From Apiotrichum sp. Y4204 (Eukaryota > Basidiomycota > Tremellomycetes > Trichosporonales > Trichosporonaceae): a stretch of DNA of 40,594 nt. Under the pieces are notes generated by a model. That model was given only the letters and a program-made list of their open reading frames with translations, was not told the origin of the DNA and searched no databases. The translations under genes were made by a program, and so were the position numbers. The stretch spans positions 1-40,594 of the forward strand of contig JAMYHL010000144.1 in NCBI GenBank assembly GCA_025531455.1. Reading direction: 5' to 3'. Positions 1 to 11,081 of the stretch are shown piece by piece (the first letter of the stretch is position 1; every line of letters begins with the position of its first letter).

Positions 1-1178
1 GGGGGAGGGGGAAGATGTGAAGGAATACACAGACTGGGGTCTACCGGGTGAGATCCGCGAACAGGCTATACAGTGAGTGAGTGCTCCCAAGGCATCTCGC
101 GTCCATCGAATACAGATTGTGGTTCACTGAATCTATAAGTACTGACGTGTCTGACTGGGCCAAAGAGATACCCGAGGGTCTCACTCGTCACACGATGAAC
201 GTGGCCTGCATGGCTAGGTGCCCACATGCACAAATGTTCCACCTTTACACGATAAGCATGAATGCATGCGCATCGTGCATTGTTGATTTGCAGATCCCCA
301 GATGCGCGGTCCGGTTGTTGTCGAATGGGACCCAAGGGCCCCATCGGCCAATAGGTTCTGAGCAATCCGTGAGCCGAGGCCCTATCCCGCCAGATTGCTT
401 GATATTGTAGATATTTGTAGCTAGATACATGTATTACATTCTGCTACGGTAATTTACTTGGAGATCTGAATATAGTACCTTTATGTAATCATTTCGCTAA
501 GCATTTGATAAGGGCACTACAGTACCTACAGTAGCTACAGTATATCAGTAGTAAATGCCATGCTCTCAAGATCTTGGTCGCTCAGTCGGTCCAGCTGGGC
601 TCAACGCGCGACGCGACTCACTGCCCCGGTTGTTCCGTTAGCCACAGGCAGCCAGCAACGGGTGGCAGCCCGTGCGGGCTCCTGCTGGCTCCTGTGATCC
701 CGTTGGGCTGTGGGCTGTGGGCCGTGGGCTGTGGGCCCGCTGGCCCCTGATCGGCCTGGTCCACCCTAGGGCCGGCACCTTAGGGTTCCCCCCCCCCCTA
801 GTCCCTCGAATTTCTCCCCGTGGCCCCCGAGGTGCCTCGTGTCGTGTACAGTTGTCGTGATCGTGGCTATCGTGGTCGTGTCGTGTCGTGTCTCGTCGCG
901 AACAGCTTCAAGCTCCAACCTCCACGATCCACCGATACACCATTCCATGCTTAAGATTCTTCACCCCAACTCGATATCCCGTATCTCATATCCCCATCAC
1001 CCCCGGACTACTACTACTGCTGGTTTTGGCACTGGCTGCCATTGTCGTTGCTCTCCGCCTGCGCCGCCGTGACCTCCTCACAACCGATCACACCACACGG
1101 GCGCACCATCCTAATCGCACCTAGGCTCCCCCACCGCCACACACATTCTCCAAAACTACCATCATACCCCCTATTTCT

Positions 1179-1224
<46 letters not shown>

Positions 1225-1594
1225 CCCCCTCGACCTCCTCCCTCCTCCCACCTTGTTCTTAAACCTCAGTCAGCCTGTCCATCCTCCAATTTCATCCCCT
1301 TTTCCCCGCGGCCCCGCTCCTGTGTTCCCCTCGCGTCTTTTTTTTCCAGACCCTCAACCCCCGCCCCCGAATCCGTCTTGACCACGGCTGCGTGTCACAT
1401 CTGTTCACTTTAACCCATTCGCCCTTCCTTCCATTACATCGCGGCATTCTCACCGCTCTCACATCTCCATCCTCCGCTCGAAGCAACCCTCAACTTGCCA
1501 CCCGCTGCAGCAACAAAGGTGTAGACCTGACGTGGCTCACGTTGAGATCTGCCTCACGCCAGCAGACTCTGTCAACTCGGCCAGGTTTTGTCCG
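1..1594. other. Non-coding left flank and MYO2 upstream region
   Basis: I see no supported gene here. The stretch holds imperfect TCGTG-type repeats (about 838-900), a run of ten C at about 788-798 and a long CT microsatellite (1182-1220). From about 1120 to 1480 the plus strand is strongly pyrimidine-rich, as is common for fungal promoters and 5' leaders, and it leads into the MYO2 start at 1595. An ATG frame at 195-410 is discussed among the rejected items. Confidence 0.6.
1182..1220. repeat. CT dinucleotide microsatellite
   Basis: About 19 uninterrupted CT units lie roughly 375 bp upstream of the MYO2 start codon, inside a longer pyrimidine-rich tract. Such tracts are common in fungal promoters. 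The repeat is likely length-polymorphic between strains. Confidence 0.9.
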
Positions 1595-4500
1595 ATGAAC
1601 TCGGTGTACGCCAAGGGGACGCGCGTGTGGCTGCCAGATGCAGCTGCAGGCTGGATCCCTGGTACGGTCACAGCTTTGGCGTTGCCCGCGGACAATGATC
1701 CTGCTTCCCAAGTCACCATCACCGTCTCGTATGAGCAGTCAGACAATGCTGCTGCGACTACCAAAGATTACAAATGCTCTTTGGCTGCGCTCCAGGCCGC
1801 CTCTGAGTCGACTGGGAACAGCGTTTCGCCTATGCCTGCTCCACCTGGTCAAGACCCGCTTCCACCACTGAGAAACCCCCCCCTGCTGGAAAGCTCGGAA
1901 GATCTGGCTAGTCTCAGTAACCTGAACGAACCCAGTGGTATGTACACGCCAGAATTAGACCGCATGTGCTGAACCATCCCAGTCCTACATGCCATTGCTA
2001 CCCGCTATGACACTCACCAACCTTACACGTATTCGGGCATTGTACTGGTGAGTCGCTGGACCAGTATGTGAGCTGACATTTCAGGTTGCACTGAATCCGT
2101 TCAGCCCAGTTCCTCTCTGTATGTCCAGTTCACCAATAAACGGCTAATTCATCTAGATACCAACGACATTTTGCAGGCATATGCGGGTAAAAAGAAAGGG
2201 GAACTCGAGCCCCACCTGTTCGCAATTGCTGAGGAGGCATTGGACTACATGCGGCGAGGAACCGGAACCGGTGGTGTTGATCCAACTGGCGCTGGTGACC
2301 AGACAATCGTGGTCAGCGGTGAGAGGTAGGTCCAGGCTTATGCTCAAGGATTGACTTTGTGAACAGTGGAGCAGGCAAGACAGTTTCCGCCAAATACATC
2401 CTCCGGTATTTCGCGTCGGTCCACAATCCTGGGAAGGATGGGGGCTCCAACGAACGACGCCGCGATGGAATCGGCAATGACGATGAGGGGATGAGTGAAA
2501 TCGAACGTCAGATTCTGGCCAGCAATCCCATCATGGAAGCGTTTGGTAATGCCAAAACGACGAGAAACGACAATAGCTCTCGGTTCGGCAAGTACATCGA
2601 GGTTTGTTGGCATGACATGAGTAACCATGACTAACTTTCATAGGTGATGTTCGATAGTGAAAACGAGATTGTGGGAGCACGTATACGAACCTATCTACTG
2701 GAACGTTCCCGCCTTGTTTATCAACCAGAAACGGAACGTAATTACCATATCTTCTATCAACTTCTTTCCGGTGCCCCTTCTAAGGAGAGGAAAGACATGT
2801 CCCTACCCGCAGATCCTCAACAATTCGCCTATCTTTCTGGCGGTGGGCCCACTTCATCAAACATCCCCGGCGTTGACGATGCTAAGGAATTTCGCGACAC
2901 TCAAGAGGCTTTGAGCACTGTAGGAATCTCAGTTGAGCGCCAGTGGCACATTTTCAAGGTCCTTGGCGCGCTTCTGCACCTGGGGAACGTCAAAATCACA
3001 CAATCCCGTACAGACGCTGTTCTAGCGGATGACGACGCGTCACTCGTTCTGGCCACCGAACTGCTCGGCTTGCCGTTGGCTGAGTTTAAAAAATGGATCA
3101 TCAAGCGACAGTTGACGATGCGCAACGAGACGGTGGTCAAGGCATTGACTTCAGCTCAAGCAAACGTGGTCCGAGACTCCGTCGCCAAGTACATCTATTC
3201 TTGCTTGTTTGATGTAAGGCGCCTAACTTGACAGTATGTGCTGACAGCGCAGTGGCTCGTGAGCATCGTCAATGACAGCCTGGCGGGCGAGCGTCCGTCC
3301 ACCAAGTTTATCGGTGTGCTAGACATTGTAAGTGAGCCGTTTTCGATAGTCCCTGATTATCCCAGTATGGATTTGAACACTTCAAGAAGAACTCGTTTGA
3401 GCAATTCTGTATCAACTGGGCCAATGAAAAGCTGCAACAGGAGGTTAGTGCCTCTCCCTAGTCAAGCTAACATGACAGTTTAACGCACACGTTTTCAAGG
3501 TACGAACGAATTATTGAGCTGCCGCTTACATATAGCTCGAACAGGAAGAATACGTACGAGAGGAAATCAATTGGACGTTCATTGATTTCACCGATAATCA
3601 GGCGTGCATTGATGTCATCGAGGGCAAAATGGGTGTGTTGGCCCTCCTCGACGAGGAATCCCGTTTGCCTTCTGGGGCGGACGCTTCGTTTGCCAATAAA
3701 CTTCACCAGCAGTTGGGTAAGCCGGAGCATAAGGATGTGTTCAAGAAGCCCCGGTTCAATCAAAATGCCTTTACTATCGCTCATTACGCACACGACGTCA
3801 CCTACGATGCGGAAGGTTTCATTGAGAAGAATAGGGATACGGTACCAGACGAACATTTGGCTCTCTTGTTGGCGTCATCGAACGCCTTTCTGCGGGAAGC
3901 TGTCGAACGTTCATCCTCTCTTGCAGTTGCAGCCACAACAACTGGACCGTCCGCGGACGCTCGACCTGGCCCCAAACGGTCTGCGGCGGCACGTAAGCCG
4001 ACATTGGGTTCGATTTTCAAGTATTCGCTCATCAGTCTCATGGACACAATCAACCACACAAATGTTCATTACATTCGTTGCATCAAACCGAATGAGGCGA
4101 AGAGGGCTTGGACGTTCGAACCGCAACAGGTCCTGTCACAACTGCGTGCCTGCGGTGTTCTCGAAACTATCAGGATCAGTTGTGCAGGTTATCCCAGTCG
4201 CTGGACCTTTGCCGAGTTTGCGAGCCGGTACGTTCCACTAGTTCAGTCCACGACGCTAACACTGCAGCTACTACGTTCTTGTTCCTTCTAAAGAGTGGGA
4301 AGGCAATTCCGACGTCAAGGCATTCTGCCAACTGCTGTTACAGCGCACCTTGAAGGACGAAAACAAGTACCAGGTTGGCTTGTCTAAAATCTTTTTCCGA
4401 GCCGGGATGGTTGCTTTGCTGGAGTCTCTGCGAACCGCGCGCCTGAACGCCCTTGTAACCCTCGTCCAGAAGAACGTCCGGCGACGTATTGCGTACAAGC

Positions 4501-7157
4501 ACTATCAGGACCTGCGCCGACGAACAATCGTCATCCAGGCGTGGTGGCGTGGTATATTGGGCCGACGTCTAGCGGAACAGATGCGTCAAGAAGCGGCAGC
4601 TGTTGCGATCCAACGCGTCGCGCGAGGCTACTTGCAGCGTCGCGCATATCTTGGCACTAGGCAGTTTGTGATCAACATTCAGTCCGGTACGTGTACTGTG
4701 TATTGTTCTTCTGACCATGGCCAGTGGCGCGCGCGCACATCGCCAAACAACGGTTTTCAGAGGCTCGCACCATTTTTGCTGCCAATTCGTTGCAGTGCCT
4801 TTTCCGTGGATTGTGAGTCTCAATACCCTTGCTGAAGTAACTGACATATGTAGGGCGGCGCGGCGACGGCTCAAAGCGGAGATCCGCCGTGTTGTCTTGT
4901 TGCAGTCGCAATGGCGCCGTAAACTGGCGGTTCGCGAACTTCAGGCGTTGAAGGTGGAGGCGAAATCCGCGTCCAAACTCAAAGAGATCTCGTATCATCT
5001 TGAAAACAAAGTTGTCGAGCTCACAAAGTTGGTTCAGAAACGAACAGCCGAGAGCAAGGGCCTCAACCTTCGCATCGCTGATCTTGAGAAGGAGCTTGCA
5101 GTGTGGCAGTCGAAGCACGACGATGCCCACACTCGCTCCGTCGCGTTGGAAGCGCAACTAGCGCAACCTTCGGTACCTCAGACAAAGTTCGACGAGATTG
5201 TCAATCTGCGGATGGAAACTGAGGAGCGATTGCGCCTTGCCCTGAAACGCATGACAGATCAAGGCGACGAGATTCACCGGCTGTCGACCCAACTGGACCG
5301 CACTGTATCCGAATCCCATGAGCGTCAATTGACTCTGGACGCAGCCATAGCTAAACATGGGGAGGATGCTTCGACAATTGCTAGTCTACGCCAAGAAGTT
5401 ACGACCTTGAAGGAGCAAATCAGTCGAGCCAACGCATTGCACGCTCTTACCAAAGGTCCACGTGAGGCACCTCCCTCCCCGACGTTCGATCGTGGACTCC
5501 GCGACTTTGCGAATGGCATTCAAACGACTGAGTCTCGCGGCCAAGGTGCTACCCGTCGTAGACAGCGTCGCCACAGCACAACGGGTCATGGCCCCTCGGC
5601 ATTCCCTGATGACGACGCATTCGACTACAAACGAACGCCGTTGAACAATCCTCGTGCCGTGTCCGTCATGTTCCCTCAAGCCAACAACCTCCGCCCCCGA
5701 GATTCTAATGGACTACCGACCCTAAACGATTCGTCTGTAGATGAGGTGCTCCGTCTGCTGCAAGACGAGGAAAGCCTTGACGACGACGTTTTGCAAGGCC
5801 TGATTACCAACCTCAAGATTCCAGCCGCCAGTCTTCATAATCCACCCCTTGCGAAGGAGGTCATTTTCCCAGCTCATCTCATCAGTCTTGTCTCGAACGA
5901 AATGTGGAAATTGGGAATGATTTCGGAGAGCGAACGGTTCCTCGCCAATGTGATGCAAAGCATCCAGAGTTTTGTTATGGTACGTGACATTAACGTACTG
6001 CTGCTGACTTACGTTTAGCAATTTAAGGGAGAGGACGTTATTGTCCCGGGCATCTTTTGGCTCTCAAATGTGCAGGAAATCCTTTCCTTCATTTGTGTTG
6101 CCGAGTCCGATGCGCAACAGGGAATTGCACCTGGGATGGATGAGCCAGGAGCCCGGGAGCTTGATTGGGAGGCGTACGAGCGTCTGGTCGGCATCGTCAA
6201 ACATGATCTCGACAGTCTCGAGTATAACATTTATCACACTTGGATGCTCGAGGTCAAGAAGAAGCTGAGCAAAATGGTTATCCCGGCTCTCATCGAATCT
6301 CAGTCTCTTCCCGGCTTTATCACTTCGGATGGGAATGGTCGAATGTTTTCCCGCATGATCGGCATGGGCAGCAGCAACAACCAACCTACAGCAAGCATGG
6401 ACGATATTCTTAATCTCCTCAACAAAGTGTGGAAATGTCTGAAGAGCTACTACATGGAAGAGAGTGTAATGCAGCAGGTGGTGACCGAGTTGCTCAAGCT
6501 CATTGGCACCATTGCTTTCAACGATTTGATTCTACGCCGCAACTTCTGTTCTTGGAAACGAGGTGAGTTGTTAGCATCAATGGAAGTGCTTACAGTCTAG
6601 CCATGCAAATACAGTACAACATCACTCGAATTGAAGGTGAGTTAGCATTTCATGGCATTTGGACTATACTGATCGGAACAGAATGGTGCAAGGCTCATGA
6701 CATGCCGGAAGGATTGTTACAGCTGGAGCACCTCATGCAGGCCACGAAGCTCCTCCAGCTGAAGAAAGTATGTAGTCCCCACAGTGCGAGTCTGAGACTA
6801 ATCTCAGGCAACCTTGGGTGACATTGAGATTTTGTTCGATGTGTGCTGGATTTTATCGCCGTCTCAGATTCAGAAGCTCATCTCGCAATATCACAACGCG
6901 GATTACGAGGCTCCCATCTCCCCTGAAATTCTCAAAGCCGTGGCGGCTCGGGTGCGGCCCGAGGACAAGAACGACCAGCTGCTCCTCCAAACTGAACAGG
7001 ATGAAGTCGGCCCTTACCAAATCCCTCCTCCCCGCGACATTGCTGGTTTGGAAACATGTGAGTTCATAGAATACCTTGCCCTACTGACACATCATCAGAT
7101 GTTCCCGCATGGCTCAATGTTCCCGTTCTGCGCCGACTTGCCACCTTCGTGGCCTAG
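1595..7157 (+). CDS. MYO2: Class V myosin heavy chain (18 exons, 1629 aa)
   Basis: Actin-based motor that carries vesicles and organelles toward growth sites. Exons: 1595-1937, 1983-2047, 2085-2118, 2157-2325, 2367-2601, 2644-3213, 3253-3327, 3366-3443, 3479-3499, 3536-4227, 4268-4686, 4725-4812, 4854-5979, 6019-6562, 6601-6636, 6682-6767, 6808-7057, 7099-7157 (4890 nt, in frame). Visible: N-terminal SH3-like segment with GTRVW; P-loop GESGAGKT at residues 202-209; switch [19 protein letters not shown] near 265-282; switch II DIYGFEHF near 496-503; six IQ motifs from about 795 to 930; coiled coil to about 1110; C-terminal DIL cargo domain ending in RRLATFVA. Full length for the family. The start is the first ATG of the frame; an upstream GTG at 1532 is not used. 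MYO2 is a MAT-locus gene in Cryptococcus neoformans. One exon is only 21 nt. Confidence 0.96.
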
Positions 7158-8176
7158 GAAATCCTACTTTATACAATGGTTTATCATGAATGCGAATGCA
7201 ACGTGCAGTATGGGCATGGTCAATGCCTATACTGCGATAACGAACTCTGATAGCACATATTCACAAGTGTGGCCCGTAAGGAAAAGGCGAAATACATCAC
7301 AGCTCTCAACGAGAGCTCTATAACCAGTCGCGCGTCTGATCCGATCGCCCCAACATCTCGACAGCTTCTGTTGAGCCCATCTCTTGTCCACTCCATGATG
7401 AATAATTCCAACCATCCAGCACGTTATGTCGTGTTCCTTGGTACCGCTGTGTATACTCTGATGGAGCAGAAGACATAGCTTCCCAGATGTCTGATCGACG
7501 AAGTCGCACCCCGAGACACGTCGACAGGAAGCAGTAGACGAGGGCGGATAGACTTGACCGCAAGATCAGTCAATGCACTTGGATACAAACAGTGTTACTT
7601 GCAAACCTTTACGTACAAGAAAAAAAAGGTAACCACCGAAAAGACGAACAGGGAATGGTCCATTACGGATGAGTTGTTTTGTCAAGAGCTTGAGAGATGA
7701 AATGGCAGTAAAGACAGGAAGAATAGTCCGAGACGTGAGCCCAACAGAGGACAGCGCCAGATCACGCCAGCTACGCCAGACAAAAACAGAGGTGCAGTCC
7801 TGATGTGAGTGATACTAACAGTATGTAAAAGGACTCTAATAGTAAAGGATCTTGATATCAATAGTCGTGGCGCGTGGCGGCAAGAAGATCTAGTCAGTAT
7901 GGTCAAGAGCTCAGTCACGTGACATTCAAAAGCCTATCTGCGTACCTTTTTTTTTTTTCCGTCCATTTTTTTTCTGTCGTTCCGGACCTTTGGTTGTGTT
8001 TGCCACTGCCAGGCGTCGGTCGCCGCGGCACTGGCGCCTCTGTTCGACATCTGCACATCATACCAGTGGATGGGTACACCTATAGACCTAGATATCCTGT
8101 CTATCGTAACAATCATCTTCTCATCTACAATCGCCGTTGCTCCTAGTTTCCAAGCAGCAATTCTAAGCTGCCCACA
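7158..8176. other. Intergenic region MYO2-TSR1
   Basis: About 1 kb with no supported gene. It should hold the MYO2 3' end and the TSR1 promoter. A perfect 10-bp palindrome, GTCACGTGAC (7914-7923), lies about 250 bp upstream of the TSR1 start and fits a Cbf1-type bHLH site. T-rich tracts follow at about 7949-7972. Confidence 0.6.
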
Positions 8177-11066
8177 ATGGCACCTCAAGCTCATCGTCAT
8201 CGACCAACTCTCAAACAGGTAATGACGGTCTCGAGATTCATGGATCAACCTTAGCATGGGTGTCTAACTCTTCGCCCAGAACAATAAATCGTTCAAATCA
8301 AAACATGCCTCCAAAGGATCTCTCAAGGCAGCTGCAAAGGGTGAATCGATCATTGAGGAGTAACTCGCAGTCGCTGATGTGTGACAGGAAAAACTTCGTC
8401 ACTGAAGGACAACATGAGCACTCATAAGGCGGTTGCGGCGGCCGGCTCAAAGAAGGCACGTCTCCATCAACAGGCCCAGAAACGTGACGCCAAGCAGCGC
8501 TCTCATCGTGACGAAGCCAAATTCTTTTCAACGAGCTCTGGAGGAGGTAGGCAGTCACATACATCACCTTTTGGGTCTCGCCTGACTAGCATAGGTCATG
8601 TTCCACGAATTGTCTCTATCGTTCCGCTTCTTCCCTCAGTTTCGGCAGAGAGATTTGTTCTTGACCTGCTCCCCTCTTTGGGCCTCTCAGAAGAAGAGAT
8701 CAAAGAGCTGTCGACAAAGATCGGTATTCATTCTTCCACTGTTGTTCCAGCTCCGCGATTCAAGTCTAACTTGATTTTCAACACTCTTCCGCCTCTCCAG
8801 CTGTATCCCACGTTAGACTCCGCTCTAGTCAGTGACGTGGTGATTCTCTTGGCCAGTAGCGTCGACGAAGTCCAATTGGAGGGAGAAACAATTCTCCGCT
8901 GTCTTCAAGGCCAGGTGGGAAATACTGCTATTATTTCGTCGGTTCAGGTACGTTTCAAAGCAGCGACCAGTGGCTAATTTTGTTAGTCTCCGCGATCAAA
9001 ACCTCTATCGGCGGCATCCCGACCCCTTGTTCACAAGTCGCTCCTTTCTTTCTTCCGATACTTCTTTCCGTCAGTTTCCAAAATCCATTCAAGTGATTCT
9101 TCGAGCGACGCCCTCCTTCTTGCCAGGGCCATCTGCGAGGGGTCTCCAACGACGATTCATCATCCCGAAGGACGGTCGTGGCTTGTATCGGAAGGTGGGG
9201 ACTCACTGAACTGGGACCCTGTTGGAGAAGATTCTGGCTCGGTGGACCAACTAGGCACACTTCGCGTTCTTGGCACCATCCGAGGGGCCTCCATGAGTGC
9301 AAACCGACTTGTCCACCTCCCCGGGTTTGGAGACTTCCAACTTTCAGAGGTACGTCATGAAGATGAATAGCCGCTTATCACTCAGATCTATTCTGCACCA
9401 GCGCCTCAGCGTCACGGCAAGTCCACCAGTGAAAGTCATTCTACTGCCTCTCTGTCGCTTCCGGACGAGAGTACAGATGATCTGACTGCTACCAACGTAC
9501 CAGACCTTCTGGCCAACGAGCAAACCTGGCCCACCGAAGAGGAGATGATGTCAGCCCCCGCTGCCCAAGAGAACCAAGAGTCAACTAGAAGAGTGAAACG
9601 AGTGCCGAAAGGAACCAGCGCCTATCAAGCGGCCTGGATTTTCGATGACGATGACGAACACGAGCGCAAGAATGATTCCGATCAGGAGGGAATGAGCAAG
9701 GATTCTGACGGTGCCACAAGTGAGGCGCCCCGTGTATGTTCCTCGCTGACCAATTTCAGGTGAAATCAGTCAGCCAATCTTTGAGGAGGAGGAGGTGGAA
9801 GAGATTGAGTTGGACTCTCGCACAAACGAACATAAAGAAATGACTGTCGAGGACGAGGAACTGCAGTGAGTCAAGGATTACAATCAGCAACTCATCAAAT
9901 GCAGGTACGAAGCCTATATGTTGGAGCGGAAAAGGGCTCAGGCAGAAGATGCCTCGTTCCCTGATGAGGTTGATACACCTCGTCACATTGCAGCTCGAAC
10001 CCGCTTCCAACGTTTCCGGGGACTTCGCAGTTTCCGCACCAGTCCGTGGGACCCCTACGAGAATCTTCCACTTTCGTATGGCGAGATCTTCCAGTTTGAA
10101 AACTTCTCCGCGACTCAAAAGCGTGTAATCCAAGAAGCCATAGAGCAGGGTGTGGAGGTAAGTTTGTGGAGTAACTACATACTACCACATCAGATAGGCA
10201 CTCGGGTGATCCTCGTCATCCGCAACGTTCCCCGCCGAGTCGTCAACACCCCGCGGGCTGCTGCACCGCTGATTGTTCACGGGCTGCTTCACCACGAGCA
10301 TAAGCAATCGGTGCTTCACTTTGCTGTGCAACGTAACACGGAATATACAGAGCCTGTGCGAGCCAAGGTTAGCGATCTATTTGGAATGGTACTAACGTGC
10401 AACAGGACCCCATGATTCTTTGTGTGGGACCTCGTCGCTTCAACATCCGACCACTACTTTCTCAGCACGTCAGCGGCGGCGGTAAGGGTGTTAACAACGT
10501 TCATAAGTCGGAAAAGTTCCTCCGACCCGGAACAGCAACGGTGCTGTCTACGTTTGGTCCTGTTTGCTTTGGAAAAGCTCCCTGTCTAGTTCTCAAGGAA
10601 GGCAACACTCCAGGTAAGCTGACATTGAGACATGAGTCTGACCATGCAGGTGTTCCAGACCTTGTGGCCATGGGCTCTTTCCTCTCATCGGACCCTACAC
10701 GGATCATTGCGAAGCGTATCATTCTCACGGGCCATCCTTTCAAAGTGCATAAAAAGACAGCAACCATCCGTTACATGTTCTTCAACAGGGAGGACGTAGA
10801 TTACTTCCAATCGGTCGAACTTCATACGAAATACGGCCGCACAGGCCATATACGTGAAGCTTTAGGCACTCATGGCTACTATAAGGCTCACTTCGACGGA
10901 CCAATTCAGCAAATGGACACCGTCTGCATGAGCCTCTACAAACGCCAATTCCCCAAGGTAAAAACCTCGCCCGCAATTTTGCTGACGGTCTCAGTGGTCA
11001 GAGGAGTTCAAGCCTCCTCCGATCTCCAACACAACGGCAACTGTAGATATGATGGACATTGAGTAA
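8177..11066 (+). CDS. TSR1: Ribosome biogenesis protein TSR1 (12 exons, 810 aa)
   Basis: Nucleolar factor of the Bms1/Tsr1 family needed for 20S pre-rRNA processing and 40S subunit maturation; a GTPase-like scaffold without GTPase activity. Exons: 8177-8218, 8280-8340, 8388-8546, 8595-8947, 8987-9349, 9386-9719, 9760-9865, 9905-10157, 10194-10367, 10406-10613, 10650-10957, 10995-11066 (2433 nt, in frame). Visible: basic start MAPQAHRHRPTLKQ joined to NNKSFKSKHASKG, typical of Tsr1; AARP2CN-like segment with GTLRVLGTIRG and NRLVHLPGFGDFQL near 290-326; acidic linker; C-terminal RIBIOP_C region from about 473 with KVHKKTATIRYMFF. The intron at 8547-8594 is 48 bp and leaves the frame open if retained, so its use is less certain. 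The stop lies 15 bp from the STE11 stop on the other strand. Confidence 0.95.
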
Positions 11067-11081
11067 ACGATATGCATTATC

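Noticed and set aside
195..410. 71-codon ATG frame on the plus strand ending in a CaaX-like CLIL
   Set aside because: No pheromone features (no MDAFT start, no EAPRN-type site), composition looks random, and a Cys four residues from a stop is common by chance.
1532..1594. N-terminal extension of MYO2
   Set aside because: The extended frame begins at GTG, not ATG; the peptide does not resemble the family, whereas the ATG at 1595 gives the expected start.
8547..8594. TSR1 without the third intron
   Set aside because: The 48-bp segment keeps the frame open, but it has clean GT and AG ends and the spliced sequence GGHVPRIVSIVPLL fits the family better.
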